Part shown: piece after piece, positions 44,992-53,565 of the stretch
Layout of the letters: every line of letters starts with the position of its first letter
Numbering within the stretch: the first letter of the stretch is position 1
Assembly: GCF_024138715.1 (NCBI RefSeq)
Contig: NZ_CP092074.1
Location: 2,294,001-2,358,000 of the forward strand
DNA length: 64,000 bases
Origin: Emticicia sp. 21SJ11W-3
GTDB lineage: Bacteria > Bacteroidota > Bacteroidia > Cytophagales > Spirosomataceae
Reading direction: 5' to 3'
Notes under the pieces: generated by a model
Databases searched by the model: none
The model's input: the letters and a program-made list of their open reading frames with translations, nothing else
Told to the model about the DNA's origin: nothing
Made by a program: the position numbers and the translations under genes

Positions 44992-45030
44992 TGTCCGATA
45001 TCGTACAGTTGGTTTGTCCGAAAGCGTACA
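44992..45030. promoter_or_regulatory. Two tandem dyads TGTCCG-N4-CGTACA, candidate enhancer sites
   Basis: TGTCCGATATCGTACA (44992-45007) and TGTCCGAAAGCGTACA (45015-45030) are near-palindromic and identical at 13 of 16 positions, with centres 23 bp apart (about two helical turns). They lie 50-105 bp upstream of the sigma54-like promoter, the usual place for NtrC-type activator sites. The regulator is not in the window. Confidence 0.5.
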
Positions 45031-45060
45031 AAAAAAACAGCCATTTTCATGGCTGCCTTT
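45030..45060 (-). terminator. Intrinsic terminator of the epimerase gene
   Basis: CAGCCAT (45038-45044) pairs with ATGGCTG (45049-45055) around TTTC, and on the minus strand eight T (45037-45030) follow. It lies about 24 bp after the stop at 45084. Confidence 0.78.
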
Positions 45061-45083
45061 TAGTTATTACAACGCATTAAAAA

Positions 45084-46022
45084 TCAAAAAACCGGTTTTT
45101 TTCTCAATATTTCCAGGGTTTCCTTTACACCATCCTGATAACTCGTCGGCTTTACTTTGAAGTACTTTTCAAACTTGCTGCTATCAAAAAAATAGTCTCT
45201 GTCGAATTGATAACGCATCTCATACATCTCTTTCATAAAACGTACAAAAAGGCCAGTTACCCAAACCATCCATGCAGGTATTAACTGGTATCTGGCGCTT
45301 TTGCCCATTTCACGGGCAAACAACTCAATCCATTCTTCTCCTGTCAGGCTGTGTTTATCAGTCGGTAAATTCCATATCTGGTTATAGGCTTCAGCAGTAT
45401 TGCCCAACAGGGCGGTAGCTTTGGCGGCATCGTACACATATATAAAAGAGTGCTTTACTTTGGCATTGAACATCCACTGTGCTTTTTTGCCGGCAATCAG
45501 GTTTTTATATATCAGTTCAACAGGCATGCTTCTGTCTTTTACGGCTCCGTAAAAATCTGGTGCACGGGCTATAATGGCTTTCAGGTTTCGGTTTCCAATG
45601 GCATTCAATATCAATTTATTGAGCTGCATGCGCATTTCGCCTTTTTTACTGGTAGGGCTGAACGGAGAATTTTCAGTGATGTGCTTTACGTTATTGCCGC
45701 CTATCATATATACACTATCAAAAAACACAAGCCTGGCGTTGTTTTCAATGCAGGCATCAATCACGTTTGTCATCAGGGCTATCCAATACTTTTTCCATAC
45801 TTTCAGGTTGTATTCAAAACCAACGGTAAGATATACAATTTCAGACCCCTTAATGGCTTTGAAAACCTCTTCTTTTACAGTAAGGTCGGCAGAGAGAATG
45901 GTGTCCGTATCGTTTATTTTCTTCGGATTACGGCTTACCAGACGAATATCATTTGTATAGTTTTTGAGTGCTTTGGCGAGTTCGGTACCTATGGCACCGC
46001 TGGCTCCTAAAATAGTTTGCAT
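45084..46022 (-). CDS. NAD-dependent epimerase/dehydratase family protein
   Basis: The 312-residue protein begins MQTILGASGAIGTELAKALK, an extended-SDR NAD(P) motif, and continues with SADLTV and VYLTVGFEY in the expected places. The region FFDSVYMIGG is where the SDR Tyr lies; the YxxxK pair is not obvious, as in NmrA-like atypical SDRs. Substrate unknown. The Crp/Fnr-type gene lies 66 bp upstream on the same strand, with an FNR-like dyad between them, so it is a plausible target of that regulator. Confidence 0.82.
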   Translation of the reverse strand: MQTILGASGAIGTELAKALKNYTNDIRLVSRNPKKINDTDTILSADLTVKEEVFKAIKGSEIVYLTVGFEYNLKVWKKYWIALMTNVIDACIENNARLVFFDSVYMIGGNNVKHITENSPFSPTSKKGEMRMQLNKLILNAIGNRNLKAIIARAPDFYGAVKDRSMPVELIYKNLIAGKKAQWMFNAKVKHSFIYVYDAAKATALLGNTAEAYNQIWNLPTDKHSLTGEEWIELFAREMGKSARYQLIPAWMVWVTGLFVRFMKEMYEMRYQFDRDYFFDSSKFEKYFKVKPTSYQDGVKETLEILRKKPVF

Positions 46023-46076
46023 AAGGCGTTTTGTTTAATTTGATAATGCAAATTTGAGTAACAAAAGCCTTGTTGG

Positions 46077-46094
46077 TCTTGACAAAAATCAAGA
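46077..46094. promoter_or_regulatory. FNR/CRP-type dyad upstream of the epimerase gene
   Basis: TCTTGA-CAAAAA-TCAAGA is a perfect 6-bp inverted repeat. Its core TTGAC-N4-ATCAA differs from the FNR consensus TTGAT-N4-ATCAA at one base. It overlaps the stop codon of the Crp/Fnr gene (46089-46091) and lies 55 bp upstream of the epimerase ATG. A second dyad, AATTTG-N6-CAAATT, lies at 46038-46055. Confidence 0.5.
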
Positions 46095-46658
46095 AATGGT
46101 TTTACGCCTGATACGGCTGAAAGTTTCGGGGGTCATGCCCAGCATAGAGGCAAGGTATTGTAACGGAACCTGATTAAATAATTCTTTATTTTGCTCGAAG
46201 AAAAACTGATAACGTTCTTCGGCAGACATGGAAAGATGCCGGAAGATGCGGTCTTCTAACATAATAAAGCAACGGGCTATGAAGAGTTTTTCAAGCAGGT
46301 GCCATTTCGGAATCCGTGAGCCAAGACGGCTGTAATCTTCTTTGCTGATGGTAAATAGTTCGGTGTCTGTTAGTGCCTGAATAGTCCAGCGGGCTGGTTT
46401 TTCGAAAACAAAGCTGGCAAGGTCAGTTGTGAAATATCCTGCGGTAGAAATCCACTGGGTAACCTCTCTGTCATCGGTTGTGGCATAAATCCTTATCAGG
46501 CCAGACCTGACAAAACTCATTTTTTTACAATAACGGCCCGTTTTTAGATAAAAGTCTCCTTTTTTTAGGGTTTGCGGTTTAAATAACGAACTAATGTGCA
46601 GTAGGTCTTCTTCTTCTACTCCAAAATAAGAATTAATGTATCTTTCTAACTCTGTCAT
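46089..46658 (-). CDS. Crp/Fnr family transcriptional regulator
   Basis: A 189-residue protein with an N-terminal cyclic-nucleotide-binding-type beta-roll (about 20-110) and a short C-terminal helix-turn-helix. The recognition helix reads TPETFSRIRR, with Glu178, Ser181 and Arg182 in the E-xx-S-R arrangement that contacts TTGA in FNR. There is no N-terminal Cys cluster, so it does not look like an iron-sulfur oxygen sensor. Ligand unknown. It probably regulates the epimerase gene immediately downstream. Confidence 0.85.
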   Translation of the reverse strand: MTELERYINSYFGVEEEDLLHISSLFKPQTLKKGDFYLKTGRYCKKMSFVRSGLIRIYATTDDREVTQWISTAGYFTTDLASFVFEKPARWTIQALTDTELFTISKEDYSRLGSRIPKWHLLEKLFIARCFIMLEDRIFRHLSMSAEERYQFFFEQNKELFNQVPLQYLASMLGMTPETFSRIRRKTIS

Positions 46659-46754
46659 AACCTGTGTCTGGCTTGCGTGTAACTAGGCTTGGTATACGAA
46701 CCATTTTTTACTGATTCTTAATACGGCCACTCAAATTAAGAATAATATTTTATG

Positions 46755-46762
46755 TAGTTTTG
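46755..46762 (+). promoter_or_regulatory. -7 element of the metallophosphoesterase gene
   Basis: TAGTTTTG matches TAnnTTTG and lies 31 bp before the ATG at 46793. The -33 element is not clear. Confidence 0.45.
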
Positions 46763-46792
46763 AAAAATCTAAAACTTAACACCTATTTGCTC

Positions 46793-47602
46793 ATGGAACG
46801 CCGCGATTTTATTAAAAATATTTCTCTGGCAACACTCTTATTGGCCGATGGCAGCATCTTACCGGCACTGGGTGCTGATGCCTTTGCAAAAAAGCCGAAA
46901 TTAAGATTTGCAGTGGCATCAGACGGCCACTACGGACAAGCCAAAACCGACTTTGAACAGTATTTTGCTACTGCCGTAAACCAGATTAATGCACAACATA
47001 AAAAATCAAAACTTGATTTTTGCGTTTTTAACGGCGACGTTATTCATGATAATCCTGATTTTTTGCCCGCTTCAAAAAAAGCGCTTGACGGCCTGCAAAT
47101 GCCTTATTATGTAACCCAGGGAAACCATGACCGCGTTGAACCGCAGATTTGGGAAGATACCTGGAAAATGGCGCTCGATTATGATTTTACATCCAAAAAC
47201 AATGCTTTTTTGCTAGGTACTACTTCTAACGTGAAAGGTCAGTACCTTTGCCCGAATGTGAGCTGGTTCAGAAACAAACTGGAAGAGCATAAAGACAAAA
47301 AGAATGTATTTATTTTTGTGCATATAACGCCGGTAAAATGGACAGACAATGGCAAAGACTGTGTGGAGTTTCAGGAATTGCTTAAACAGTATAAAAATGT
47401 AAGAGCGGTTTTTAACGGGCATGACCACGACCAGGAAGGGGTAAAGTTAAAAGATGGCATACCTTATATGTTTGACTCGCACATCGGAGGCAGTTGGGGT
47501 ACGTCTTATCGTGGATTCAGAATTGTTGAGCTAAACAAAAATAATGACATTCTTACTTATCTTCTCAATCCTGTTGATATAATTAATCTGGATAATTTCT
47601 GA
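46793..47602 (+). CDS. Exported metallophosphoesterase
   Basis: I select the ATG at 46793 (269 residues), which begins a Tat-like signal (MERRDFIKNISLATLLLADG). The catalytic motifs follow the calcineurin-like order: ASDGHYG (DxH), NGDVIHD, QGNHDR (GNHD), FVHITP and NGHDHD (GHxH). It should hydrolyse phosphomono- or diesters in the periplasm with two metal ions. Natural substrate unknown. It is monocistronic, between the Crp/Fnr gene (divergent) and a terminator. Confidence 0.85.
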   Translation: MERRDFIKNISLATLLLADGSILPALGADAFAKKPKLRFAVASDGHYGQAKTDFEQYFATAVNQINAQHKKSKLDFCVFNGDVIHDNPDFLPASKKALDGLQMPYYVTQGNHDRVEPQIWEDTWKMALDYDFTSKNNAFLLGTTSNVKGQYLCPNVSWFRNKLEEHKDKKNVFIFVHITPVKWTDNGKDCVEFQELLKQYKNVRAVFNGHDHDQEGVKLKDGIPYMFDSHIGGSWGTSYRGFRIVELNKNNDILTYLLNPVDIINLDNF

Positions 47603-47621
47603 AATTGAATATCCTTATTTT

Positions 47622-47673
47622 AAAAAAGCAGGGAGACGGAGAATCCAGAAGAGTATTGTCTCCTTGCTTTTTT
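47622..47673. terminator. Bidirectional intrinsic terminator
   Basis: A 16-bp stem (47622-47637 with 47658-47673, one G-T pair) starts AAAAAAGCAGGGAGAC and ends in T-run; a 20-nt loop separates the arms. It lies between the convergent phosphoesterase and SASA-esterase genes. Confidence 0.85.
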
Positions 47674-47687
47674 TAATGGTTAAATAA

Positions 47688-48473
47688 CTACTTTTTCAAT
47701 TTCAGATAAGCCTCGGCGTATCTTTGACCCATCTGGCGCTGGCCATCTGAGTTGAAATGCACAAAGTCTCCTTTATGGGTCAGGTCGCTGGTAATGATTA
47801 ATGCTGTATGCGGGTCTGATGCCACATATTTTTTCATAATATCATTAATAGCACTCCAGTTTTCAGGTGTTTTAGAATAAGAACCCAGTTCGCCTAAAAT
47901 TATGGGTAGTTTATCATTGCCAGCATAAGACCTGAAAATACCAAATAGTTTCCGGAGGTTTTGTTCATAAACCGGTATTCGCTTGGCAGTGGCGTCACTT
48001 TCTCCCTGATGCCAGATAATGCCTTTAACTATGCCTTTTGTTTTGGCAAATGCCATTTTTTCTTTGAAATTGGTCAACAAACGAACTTTTCTTTGAACCG
48101 AATCACCTAGCCACTGGCCTATATAGCTACCCCCAACAGCTGTGGGTATTAATAAAATTGTTACCTTTTTGTTAATGTTCTTTTGCAGGGTTTTGGCAAA
48201 AGATAGTCCACAGTCAAGCCCTTTCATGTTTGGTTCATAAAAATGAATAGGTTCTTTGGCTTTTATAATATTATTGTCTTTATCAATGGTTAGTATTTTT
48301 TCGTCAGTGAGGGTATCCTGGGCTTCAACTGCCCCTCTGCCGGCCATGTTAGATTGCCCGGCCATCAGAAAAACCCAGGTTTCTGTTTTCTGTTGGCCTT
48401 TTGTATTGTTTTTAGTTGAGTGGCAGGCAATAAGCCCGGCTAGCATGAGTAGGGTACAAATAAATAATTTCAT
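47688..48473 (-). CDS. SASA-domain sialate O-acetylesterase-like lipoprotein
   Basis: The 261-residue protein has a lipoprotein signal with Cys16 (LIAC), then GQSNMAGRG (catalytic Ser40), the GGS block and WHQGESDA, with a C-terminal DLTHKGDFVHFNSDGQ (Asp/His). This is the SGNH-like SASA (DUF303) carbohydrate-esterase family. It probably removes acetyl groups from glycans at the cell surface. Its start overlaps the end of the antiporter gene by 4 bp, so the two are translationally coupled. Confidence 0.86.
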   Translation of the reverse strand: MKLFICTLLMLAGLIACHSTKNNTKGQQKTETWVFLMAGQSNMAGRGAVEAQDTLTDEKILTIDKDNNIIKAKEPIHFYEPNMKGLDCGLSFAKTLQKNINKKVTILLIPTAVGGSYIGQWLGDSVQRKVRLLTNFKEKMAFAKTKGIVKGIIWHQGESDATAKRIPVYEQNLRKLFGIFRSYAGNDKLPIILGELGSYSKTPENWSAINDIMKKYVASDPHTALIITSDLTHKGDFVHFNSDGQRQMGQRYAEAYLKLKK

Positions 48474-49762
48474 AGTGTCAGGTTGTCGGTTTTATGTTGG
48501 GTTTTATTTAAAATTTTCACCAGCAGCGGCAGAGTCAGCCCCTGCACAATAAGCGTAATAAGTACAACTACAATTGATATAAATATAACTGCATCTCTTT
48601 GCATAAAAGGGCTGCCATCCTGCAGAACAAACGGCAGCGAAAGCGCCGATGCCAGTGAGACTATTCCGCGCATACCAGCCCAGCCAATAATTAATGAATT
48701 TCTCCAGTCAATTTGTTCATCTCCATATAGCCTGGTTCTGAAACCCATCAAATTCTGCGTGCGTTTATCAATGGCTTTTTTTAAGTTATTACTATGCCCG
48801 AAAATCCAGGCAATTCGCAGCACAAGCATAATGAAGGCAATCAGAAAACTGTAGCCTATGTAAGGCATAATATCGGTGTGATTGATACTTTTAATAACAT
48901 GCGGAAACTCAAGGCCTATAAGGATGAAAATCAGTCCATTGAGCAAAAATATGATTACGTCCCAGAAAGCCTTGTTTTGTTTTTTGGTTTCAACTGAAAC
49001 CAGCCTGCCTGAATGCACTGCCAATGTTATACCCAGTGTTACCGCAGAAAGCACACCAGATACATGAAATTCTTCGGCCAGCAGATAAGCAATAAACGGA
49101 GATAACAAAATGGCGCTGATGGCTATGAGATTATTTTGATATACCCTCAGAAGAAAGAAGGCGAGTATGCGGCCAATGCAAATACCAACAAATATGCCCC
49201 CCAGTGCTACCCAGACAAACTGCAACTGGGCTTTCCAGAGTACAAAGCTGGTGCCTGTAATGGCAGCCACTGCAAAGCGGAAAGCAATAAGCCCCGAGGC
49301 ATCATTTACCAGGCTTTCGCCTTCAAGTATAGTAATTGTTCTGTGAGACAAACCTAAGCCTTTGGTTACGTTGGTTGCCGCTACTGCATCCGGCGGCGAC
49401 AAAATGGCCCCAAGTGCAAACGCCACCGGCCATGCAATACCGGGTATGAGGTAATGTGCAATGACAGCTATGGCTGTTGTGGTTAAAAAAACAAGCGGAA
49501 TAGCCAGCGTGCTTACGGTTGAGAGGTTTTTGTGAAGGTCTTTATAGGATATATTAAAGGCGGCGTCGAACAGTAAAGGAGGTAGAAATATCAGGAATAT
49601 GATTTCGGGGTTAATAACTACGGTTGGCACACCGGGCAAAAAACCAATGCCTATGCCGGCAGTTACAAGTAGAATTGGGTACGAAACTTTTATGCGGGTA
49701 GCCACAGCTGATAAAACTATCATGATACCCAGAATAAACAAAACAATGCTATAGTTTTCCAT
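48470..49762 (-). CDS. Na+/H+ antiporter, CPA1 family
   Basis: I use the ATG at 49762 (430 residues, MENYSIVLFILG); an upstream start would add 18 polar and hydrophobic residues with no support. It has about 12 membrane helices and CPA1 motifs: FLPPLLFDAAFNI, the NDASG in GESLVNDASGLIAFRFAV, and SPPDAVAATNV with the Asp of the transport site. It exchanges Na+ (or K+) for H+ at the inner membrane. Confidence 0.9.
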   Translation of the reverse strand: MENYSIVLFILGIMIVLSAVATRIKVSYPILLVTAGIGIGFLPGVPTVVINPEIIFLIFLPPLLFDAAFNISYKDLHKNLSTVSTLAIPLVFLTTTAIAVIAHYLIPGIAWPVAFALGAILSPPDAVAATNVTKGLGLSHRTITILEGESLVNDASGLIAFRFAVAAITGTSFVLWKAQLQFVWVALGGIFVGICIGRILAFFLLRVYQNNLIAISAILLSPFIAYLLAEEFHVSGVLSAVTLGITLAVHSGRLVSVETKKQNKAFWDVIIFLLNGLIFILIGLEFPHVIKSINHTDIMPYIGYSFLIAFIMLVLRIAWIFGHSNNLKKAIDKRTQNLMGFRTRLYGDEQIDWRNSLIIGWAGMRGIVSLASALSLPFVLQDGSPFMQRDAVIFISIVVVLITLIVQGLTLPLLVKILNKTQHKTDNLTL

Positions 49763-49860
49763 TTCATTCAGTTTGCGTAGAAAGGGGCAAAGAAGAATAA
49801 AATTCGGTAAAAACAAAAATTATCTGTATAAATGATGGCGCAGGTTAAGCTATTTTTAAT

Positions 49861-52560
49861 TTACTTTTTGGTTGTTATCACAATTACGCCATTGCCGCCC
49901 CTGGCACCGAAAATAGATGCACTGCTGTATTTCATGGCTCCGAGACTCTGGATATCGCGCACATTAATAGAATTTAATAGCGTGTTTATACGCTCAGGGT
50001 TGTCTACCAGATTACCATCCAATAACAAAGCCGCGGGTTGAAAAGCGCTTTTAAAAGACATGGCACTCGAAAAAGCTGCCGTGTAGGTGGCGGTGTTCGG
50101 GTCATATTTAACTATCATGCCGGGTATCCTTTTCAATAAATCAAAAATGGTAAGGCTCATATCCTGCTCTAGTATCTTTACATTGAAATCGTTGGCAAGG
50201 CTACCATACCCGGTGGCTTTTTCTTCTTCAATAGTTGTTTTCTTAAACAAAATACCATTGCCTGCCAGCTTATTAACTATTTCAGTATTGACAGTTTGTA
50301 CATTTGGCGCAGGCTTAGTACTTATCATGTCAGCGGCATCAAAATCTATTCTGTTAACATTGGGTAGGTCCGGACTAAAATCATCAGGCAAACTGCCTGA
50401 TAAACCTCTGTAAGCCCAGAAATCACGAATTTCAGTGTTGTTATCATTCGTTATGGTGCCATCTGCCGTAAATTCAAGATAGAAATTCTGTAATATAATC
50501 TGTGACCGTTTGTAAGGGTAGTCAACAAATGTAAGCCTTAGCGGCTCGTTTCTGTTTGTAAGAAACACCAGAAGCGGATAATCTGAGTGCAGATAAAAGC
50601 GATTTGCGGTGGCGTCAAACTTGCACAATTCGTTGGCGGTGCAGGATACCAACGAGCTGTCGGCCACTTCAGACTTAACCGTAACATAGGTATCGTAAAT
50701 ATCCTGAATTTTAAGCATTTTAAAAACTTCAAATCCATTTTCTTTCAGCTTGTTTTGACCTAACGATACAAGGAAATACTTTAGTGATTCCTGATAAACC
50801 TTTAACTGGTTTTTTTCCCAGCTTATCCTCTGTTTATCATCTTTTGGTGCTAGTTTTTCAAAATATTTATCTCCGGTTATCTGGTTTTCTTTACCGTTAT
50901 TTTCAAAGTGAGTCAGTTGATAAGTTATTTTATAACCAAGCGCATTGTTTTGCATAATAAGTGGTCTGGTTGCCTGGGCTGTCAGTTTTTTTGGCTCCTC
51001 CTGAGCAAAGTTTACCACTTCCGGATTCAATATCTCGCAGTTTTCAGTAAACAACGTTGGGGCCATGTCCATGCCGGGGTCGCCGAGTAAAGCCTTCTCA
51101 AAAGTTTTCCAGTTTCTTTGAAAATCTCTGTTTTTCTCGTTGGCAACAGAAAAATTATCAGGTTTAAGGTTGATATTCAATAGCCTGGTATGGTCGCCGG
51201 CGTTGAATGATTCTTTTGCCAATAAAAACCCGGGGCTTGTAACCAGCATTTCTAACACCTGGATTGTGGCCGGAACCCTCAGCGTGAATTTCCCTTCCGC
51301 ATTGGTTTTTGTACCGGTACTGGTATGATTCATAAATACATCGGCATTGGCAACTGCCAAGCCCCCCGGTGCAGTTACTTTGCCACTAACAAACCAGAAT
51401 TTCCGGTCATTTTCTGCAAAAAGGTTGGCTAATAAATCGGGCGAGGCATCCTGTGGCACAACCACTTCATCTTCGTAATCGTCAGGCAGTAAATTTGAGA
51501 AACCTTCGTTGCCCCAATGGTCGGTTACAACCATACTATTGGGTTTTGTAATCCATCCATTGGCGGTAAATTCAATCGAGTCAAGGGGCAAAGAAATCTG
51601 CGAATATTTGTAGGGATAATCTCTGAACACCGGTACTGTATTAAAGTTGTCTAGCAGAAAAACCAGCAACGGTTTTTTGGAATGCAGAATATACCGCCTT
51701 GAAAGACTATCATAACTGCACAGGCTATCGGCAGTGGTTTTATAAAGGTTACCTTCTTTCAGTTCGTTTGCCACGCTTGTTCTGCTGTATAATCCTTCTC
51801 TGATTTTGTTCTCCTGAAAAACCTCAAATCCATTAACCGATAATTTGTTTTTTGCCAGCGACACCAGAAAATTTCTTAAAGAGTTGTTATAGGCACGGCT
51901 TCTTAGTTTCTTCCACCGGTTTGCCTGTTTATCATCTTTGGGTTTCAGGTGTTCAAAGAATTTGTCTCCGGCAAAATAAGTCAGCTTCCCGTTAGATATA
52001 AACGTTTCCATCTGAAACATAATCTTATATCCCAACCCTTTATTTACAATAAAAATTGGCTCGCTGGCGGTAGCAATTACGTTTTTGTCTTTGTCGTATT
52101 CAAGTCTTACTGCCTCCTGATTCTGTATCTCGCAGTCGTTGGTAAATTGAGAATCACCCAGTACACCGTCTTTAAAAATCTTCCACTTTTTCTTCCAGTC
52201 GCGGTCTCTTTTGGCGGTTACTTTTACTTCATTCAGCACAGTAGACCCCTCGAGCAAAAATATGACACCCCGTACCAGTTCATTTGGCTGCAATACTTTT
52301 TTTAATGTATTATACCCAATAAATGAAACCACAACTTCTATTTTCTGAATAGACTTTGGTATTTTCAGTACAAAACTGCCATCGGCTTTTGTGGTAGTAC
52401 CTATAGAGGTATTGTTTACATATACATTCACAAATTCTATTGGGGTTTTGTCAATTTCCAGCACTTTACCTTTCAGCGTCCGTGTGTTTTCCTGCGCCAG
52501 GGTTAAAGTAAGGCAGGTTAACTGTAGCAAAATACACAAGAGGGTGAAACGCTGTTTCAT
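49861..52560 (-). CDS. Duplicated CarboxypepD_reg protein with a C-terminal TonB plug and no barrel
   Basis: The 899-residue protein has a signal peptide (about 1-22) and two copies of a unit: a CarboxypepD_reg-like domain followed by a ~250-residue domain of unknown type. Copy 1 is about 26-385, copy 2 about 395-745; shared phrases include LGYKI, GDK-FFE/YFE, PKDDKQ and NGFEVF. The end (about 780-899) resembles a TonB receptor plug finishing GARGGNGVIVITTKK, but no beta-barrel follows. It is probably a periplasmic or outer-membrane-associated protein. Whether it works with a separate receptor is unknown. Confidence 0.78.
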   Translation of the reverse strand: MKQRFTLLCILLQLTCLTLTLAQENTRTLKGKVLEIDKTPIEFVNVYVNNTSIGTTTKADGSFVLKIPKSIQKIEVVVSFIGYNTLKKVLQPNELVRGVIFLLEGSTVLNEVKVTAKRDRDWKKKWKIFKDGVLGDSQFTNDCEIQNQEAVRLEYDKDKNVIATASEPIFIVNKGLGYKIMFQMETFISNGKLTYFAGDKFFEHLKPKDDKQANRWKKLRSRAYNNSLRNFLVSLAKNKLSVNGFEVFQENKIREGLYSRTSVANELKEGNLYKTTADSLCSYDSLSRRYILHSKKPLLVFLLDNFNTVPVFRDYPYKYSQISLPLDSIEFTANGWITKPNSMVVTDHWGNEGFSNLLPDDYEDEVVVPQDASPDLLANLFAENDRKFWFVSGKVTAPGGLAVANADVFMNHTSTGTKTNAEGKFTLRVPATIQVLEMLVTSPGFLLAKESFNAGDHTRLLNINLKPDNFSVANEKNRDFQRNWKTFEKALLGDPGMDMAPTLFTENCEILNPEVVNFAQEEPKKLTAQATRPLIMQNNALGYKITYQLTHFENNGKENQITGDKYFEKLAPKDDKQRISWEKNQLKVYQESLKYFLVSLGQNKLKENGFEVFKMLKIQDIYDTYVTVKSEVADSSLVSCTANELCKFDATANRFYLHSDYPLLVFLTNRNEPLRLTFVDYPYKRSQIILQNFYLEFTADGTITNDNNTEIRDFWAYRGLSGSLPDDFSPDLPNVNRIDFDAADMISTKPAPNVQTVNTEIVNKLAGNGILFKKTTIEEEKATGYGSLANDFNVKILEQDMSLTIFDLLKRIPGMIVKYDPNTATYTAAFSSAMSFKSAFQPAALLLDGNLVDNPERINTLLNSINVRDIQSLGAMKYSSASIFGARGGNGVIVITTKK

Positions 52561-52616
52561 AAATTTACAGATTCTGATAAGCTGGTACCAATCAGGCCTT
52601 TTTTTAAGGTTTTATT

Positions 52617-52651
52617 CAAATGTACTAATTTTTTGTAAGCACACTTCCAAA
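52617..52651 (-). promoter_or_regulatory. Promoter of the 899-residue protein gene
   Basis: On the minus strand TTTG (52651-52648), 23 bp, TACATTTG (52624-52617). Exact -7 match, long but tolerated spacer. Transcription would begin near 52610, about 50 nt before the ATG. Confidence 0.5.
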
Positions 52652-52730
52652 CTGCAAATGATTTATTTTGTAGGTGGGTCAGTACGAATTTGAGAGGAAT
52701 GAATTAGGTTTTATAAAAATAAATCAAAAA

Positions 52731-52738
52731 TATCTTTG
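52731..52738 (+). promoter_or_regulatory. -7 element of the NTF2-like lipoprotein gene
   Basis: TATCTTTG matches TAnnTTTG, about 100 bp before the ATG at 52840. The remaining 52561-52839 gap is AT-rich with no other ORF or structure I can support. Confidence 0.35.
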
Positions 52739-52839
52739 AATTGTAATATATTATTTCTAAATTAAAACCAGAGTTTTGTAGTGATACAGTTAAGCTAGTT
52801 TTCTATAACGGAGTTTTTTCACTCTTTAAATTATCTACC

Positions 52840-53382
52840 ATGAAAACGAATTTATTATCGCTCATGCTGATTTCAGCACTTGCTTATGCCTGCCAGACAG
52901 CCAATTCTTCATCCAACAGTTTTCAGGACACCGAGAACGAAAAAAAAGAAATAATGGCTGTAATTGAATCTGAAACCGATTGTTTTTTTAAGCGCGACTA
53001 CAACTGCTGGCAAGAAAAATTTGCTCATTCAGACTATGCCTATCAGGCCTGGAGCAATGCCGACGGTACTTTTGATGCCAGCGTAGGTTGGGAGAATATC
53101 AATAAAAACCTGGGGAAATCTATTAAGGAGAATCCAAAAGAGAAAGAAGAGGCTGGCCACAGCCACCCGATTGTGAAACGAAAAAACGTACGTGTTAAGT
53201 TTTATGGTAACAATGCGGCACATCTTACCTGGGACCAATACAATAGCGACCGCAACAAACAATACTACCTGCAAAGCAAGGAGGTACGCCTGATGGAAAA
53301 GATTGACGGACAATGGAAAATTGTAAATGTTTCTGCCTTCTGGAATTACAAAAACAAAATTCCATTGGCGCAGGTAAGGTAG
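52840..53382 (+). CDS. NTF2-like lipoprotein, hypothetical
   Basis: A 180-residue protein with a probable lipoprotein signal (Cys18 in LAYACQT). The body fits an NTF2/DUF4440-type cone: a helix with EKKEIMAVIESETDCFFKRDYNCW, then strands with VRVKFYGNNAAHLTWDQY and the terminal VRLMEKIDGQWKIVNVSAFW. Such domains bind small ligands or act as isomerases; no catalytic set is evident. Likely periplasmic. Confidence 0.72.
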   Translation: MKTNLLSLMLISALAYACQTANSSSNSFQDTENEKKEIMAVIESETDCFFKRDYNCWQEKFAHSDYAYQAWSNADGTFDASVGWENINKNLGKSIKENPKEKEEAGHSHPIVKRKNVRVKFYGNNAAHLTWDQYNSDRNKQYYLQSKEVRLMEKIDGQWKIVNVSAFWNYKNKIPLAQVR

Positions 53383-53395
53383 TGGAAAGGTGAAA

Positions 53396-53421
53396 GGGGG
53401 CTTCGGAAGAAGCCTCTTTTT
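53396..53421 (+). terminator. Intrinsic terminator after the NTF2-like gene
   Basis: GGGGCTTC (53397-53404), tetraloop GGAA, GAAGCCTC (53409-53416), then five T. One G-T pair in an 8-bp stem with a GNRA-type loop. Confidence 0.82.
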
Positions 53422-53471
53422 GTTGATAAGATAATGTATAGGTACCCAATATTTTCTGCACAATTTTTGAG

Positions 53472-53479
53472 TACATTTG
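53472..53479 (+). promoter_or_regulatory. -7 element of the peroxiredoxin gene
   Basis: TACATTTG is an exact TAnnTTTG match 87 bp upstream of the ATG. Transcription would begin near 53484, just before the nested dyad described below. Confidence 0.5.
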
Positions 53480-53485
53480 GAACTA

Positions 53486-53533
53486 AATAGCATTTAAATT
53501 CATTATCTACTAAACTAGTAGATTATTGCTATT
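53486..53533 (+). promoter_or_regulatory. Nested inverted repeats in the peroxiredoxin leader
   Basis: AATAGCA (53486-53492) pairs with TGCTATT (53527-53533), and within it ATCTACTA (53505-53512), AAC, TAGTAGAT (53516-53523) is a perfect 8-bp dyad. In RNA this gives a two-tier hairpin in the 5' leader; in DNA the inner dyad could be an operator. No T-run follows, so it is not a terminator. Confidence 0.45.
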
Positions 53534-53565
53534 AAATATTATTCATCTTTTAAATATAAAAGCTT

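Noticed and set aside
45450-46010. Long plus-strand open frame opposite the epimerase gene
   Set aside because: Antisense shadow of a conserved SDR gene; protein composition is atypical and no promoter is seen.
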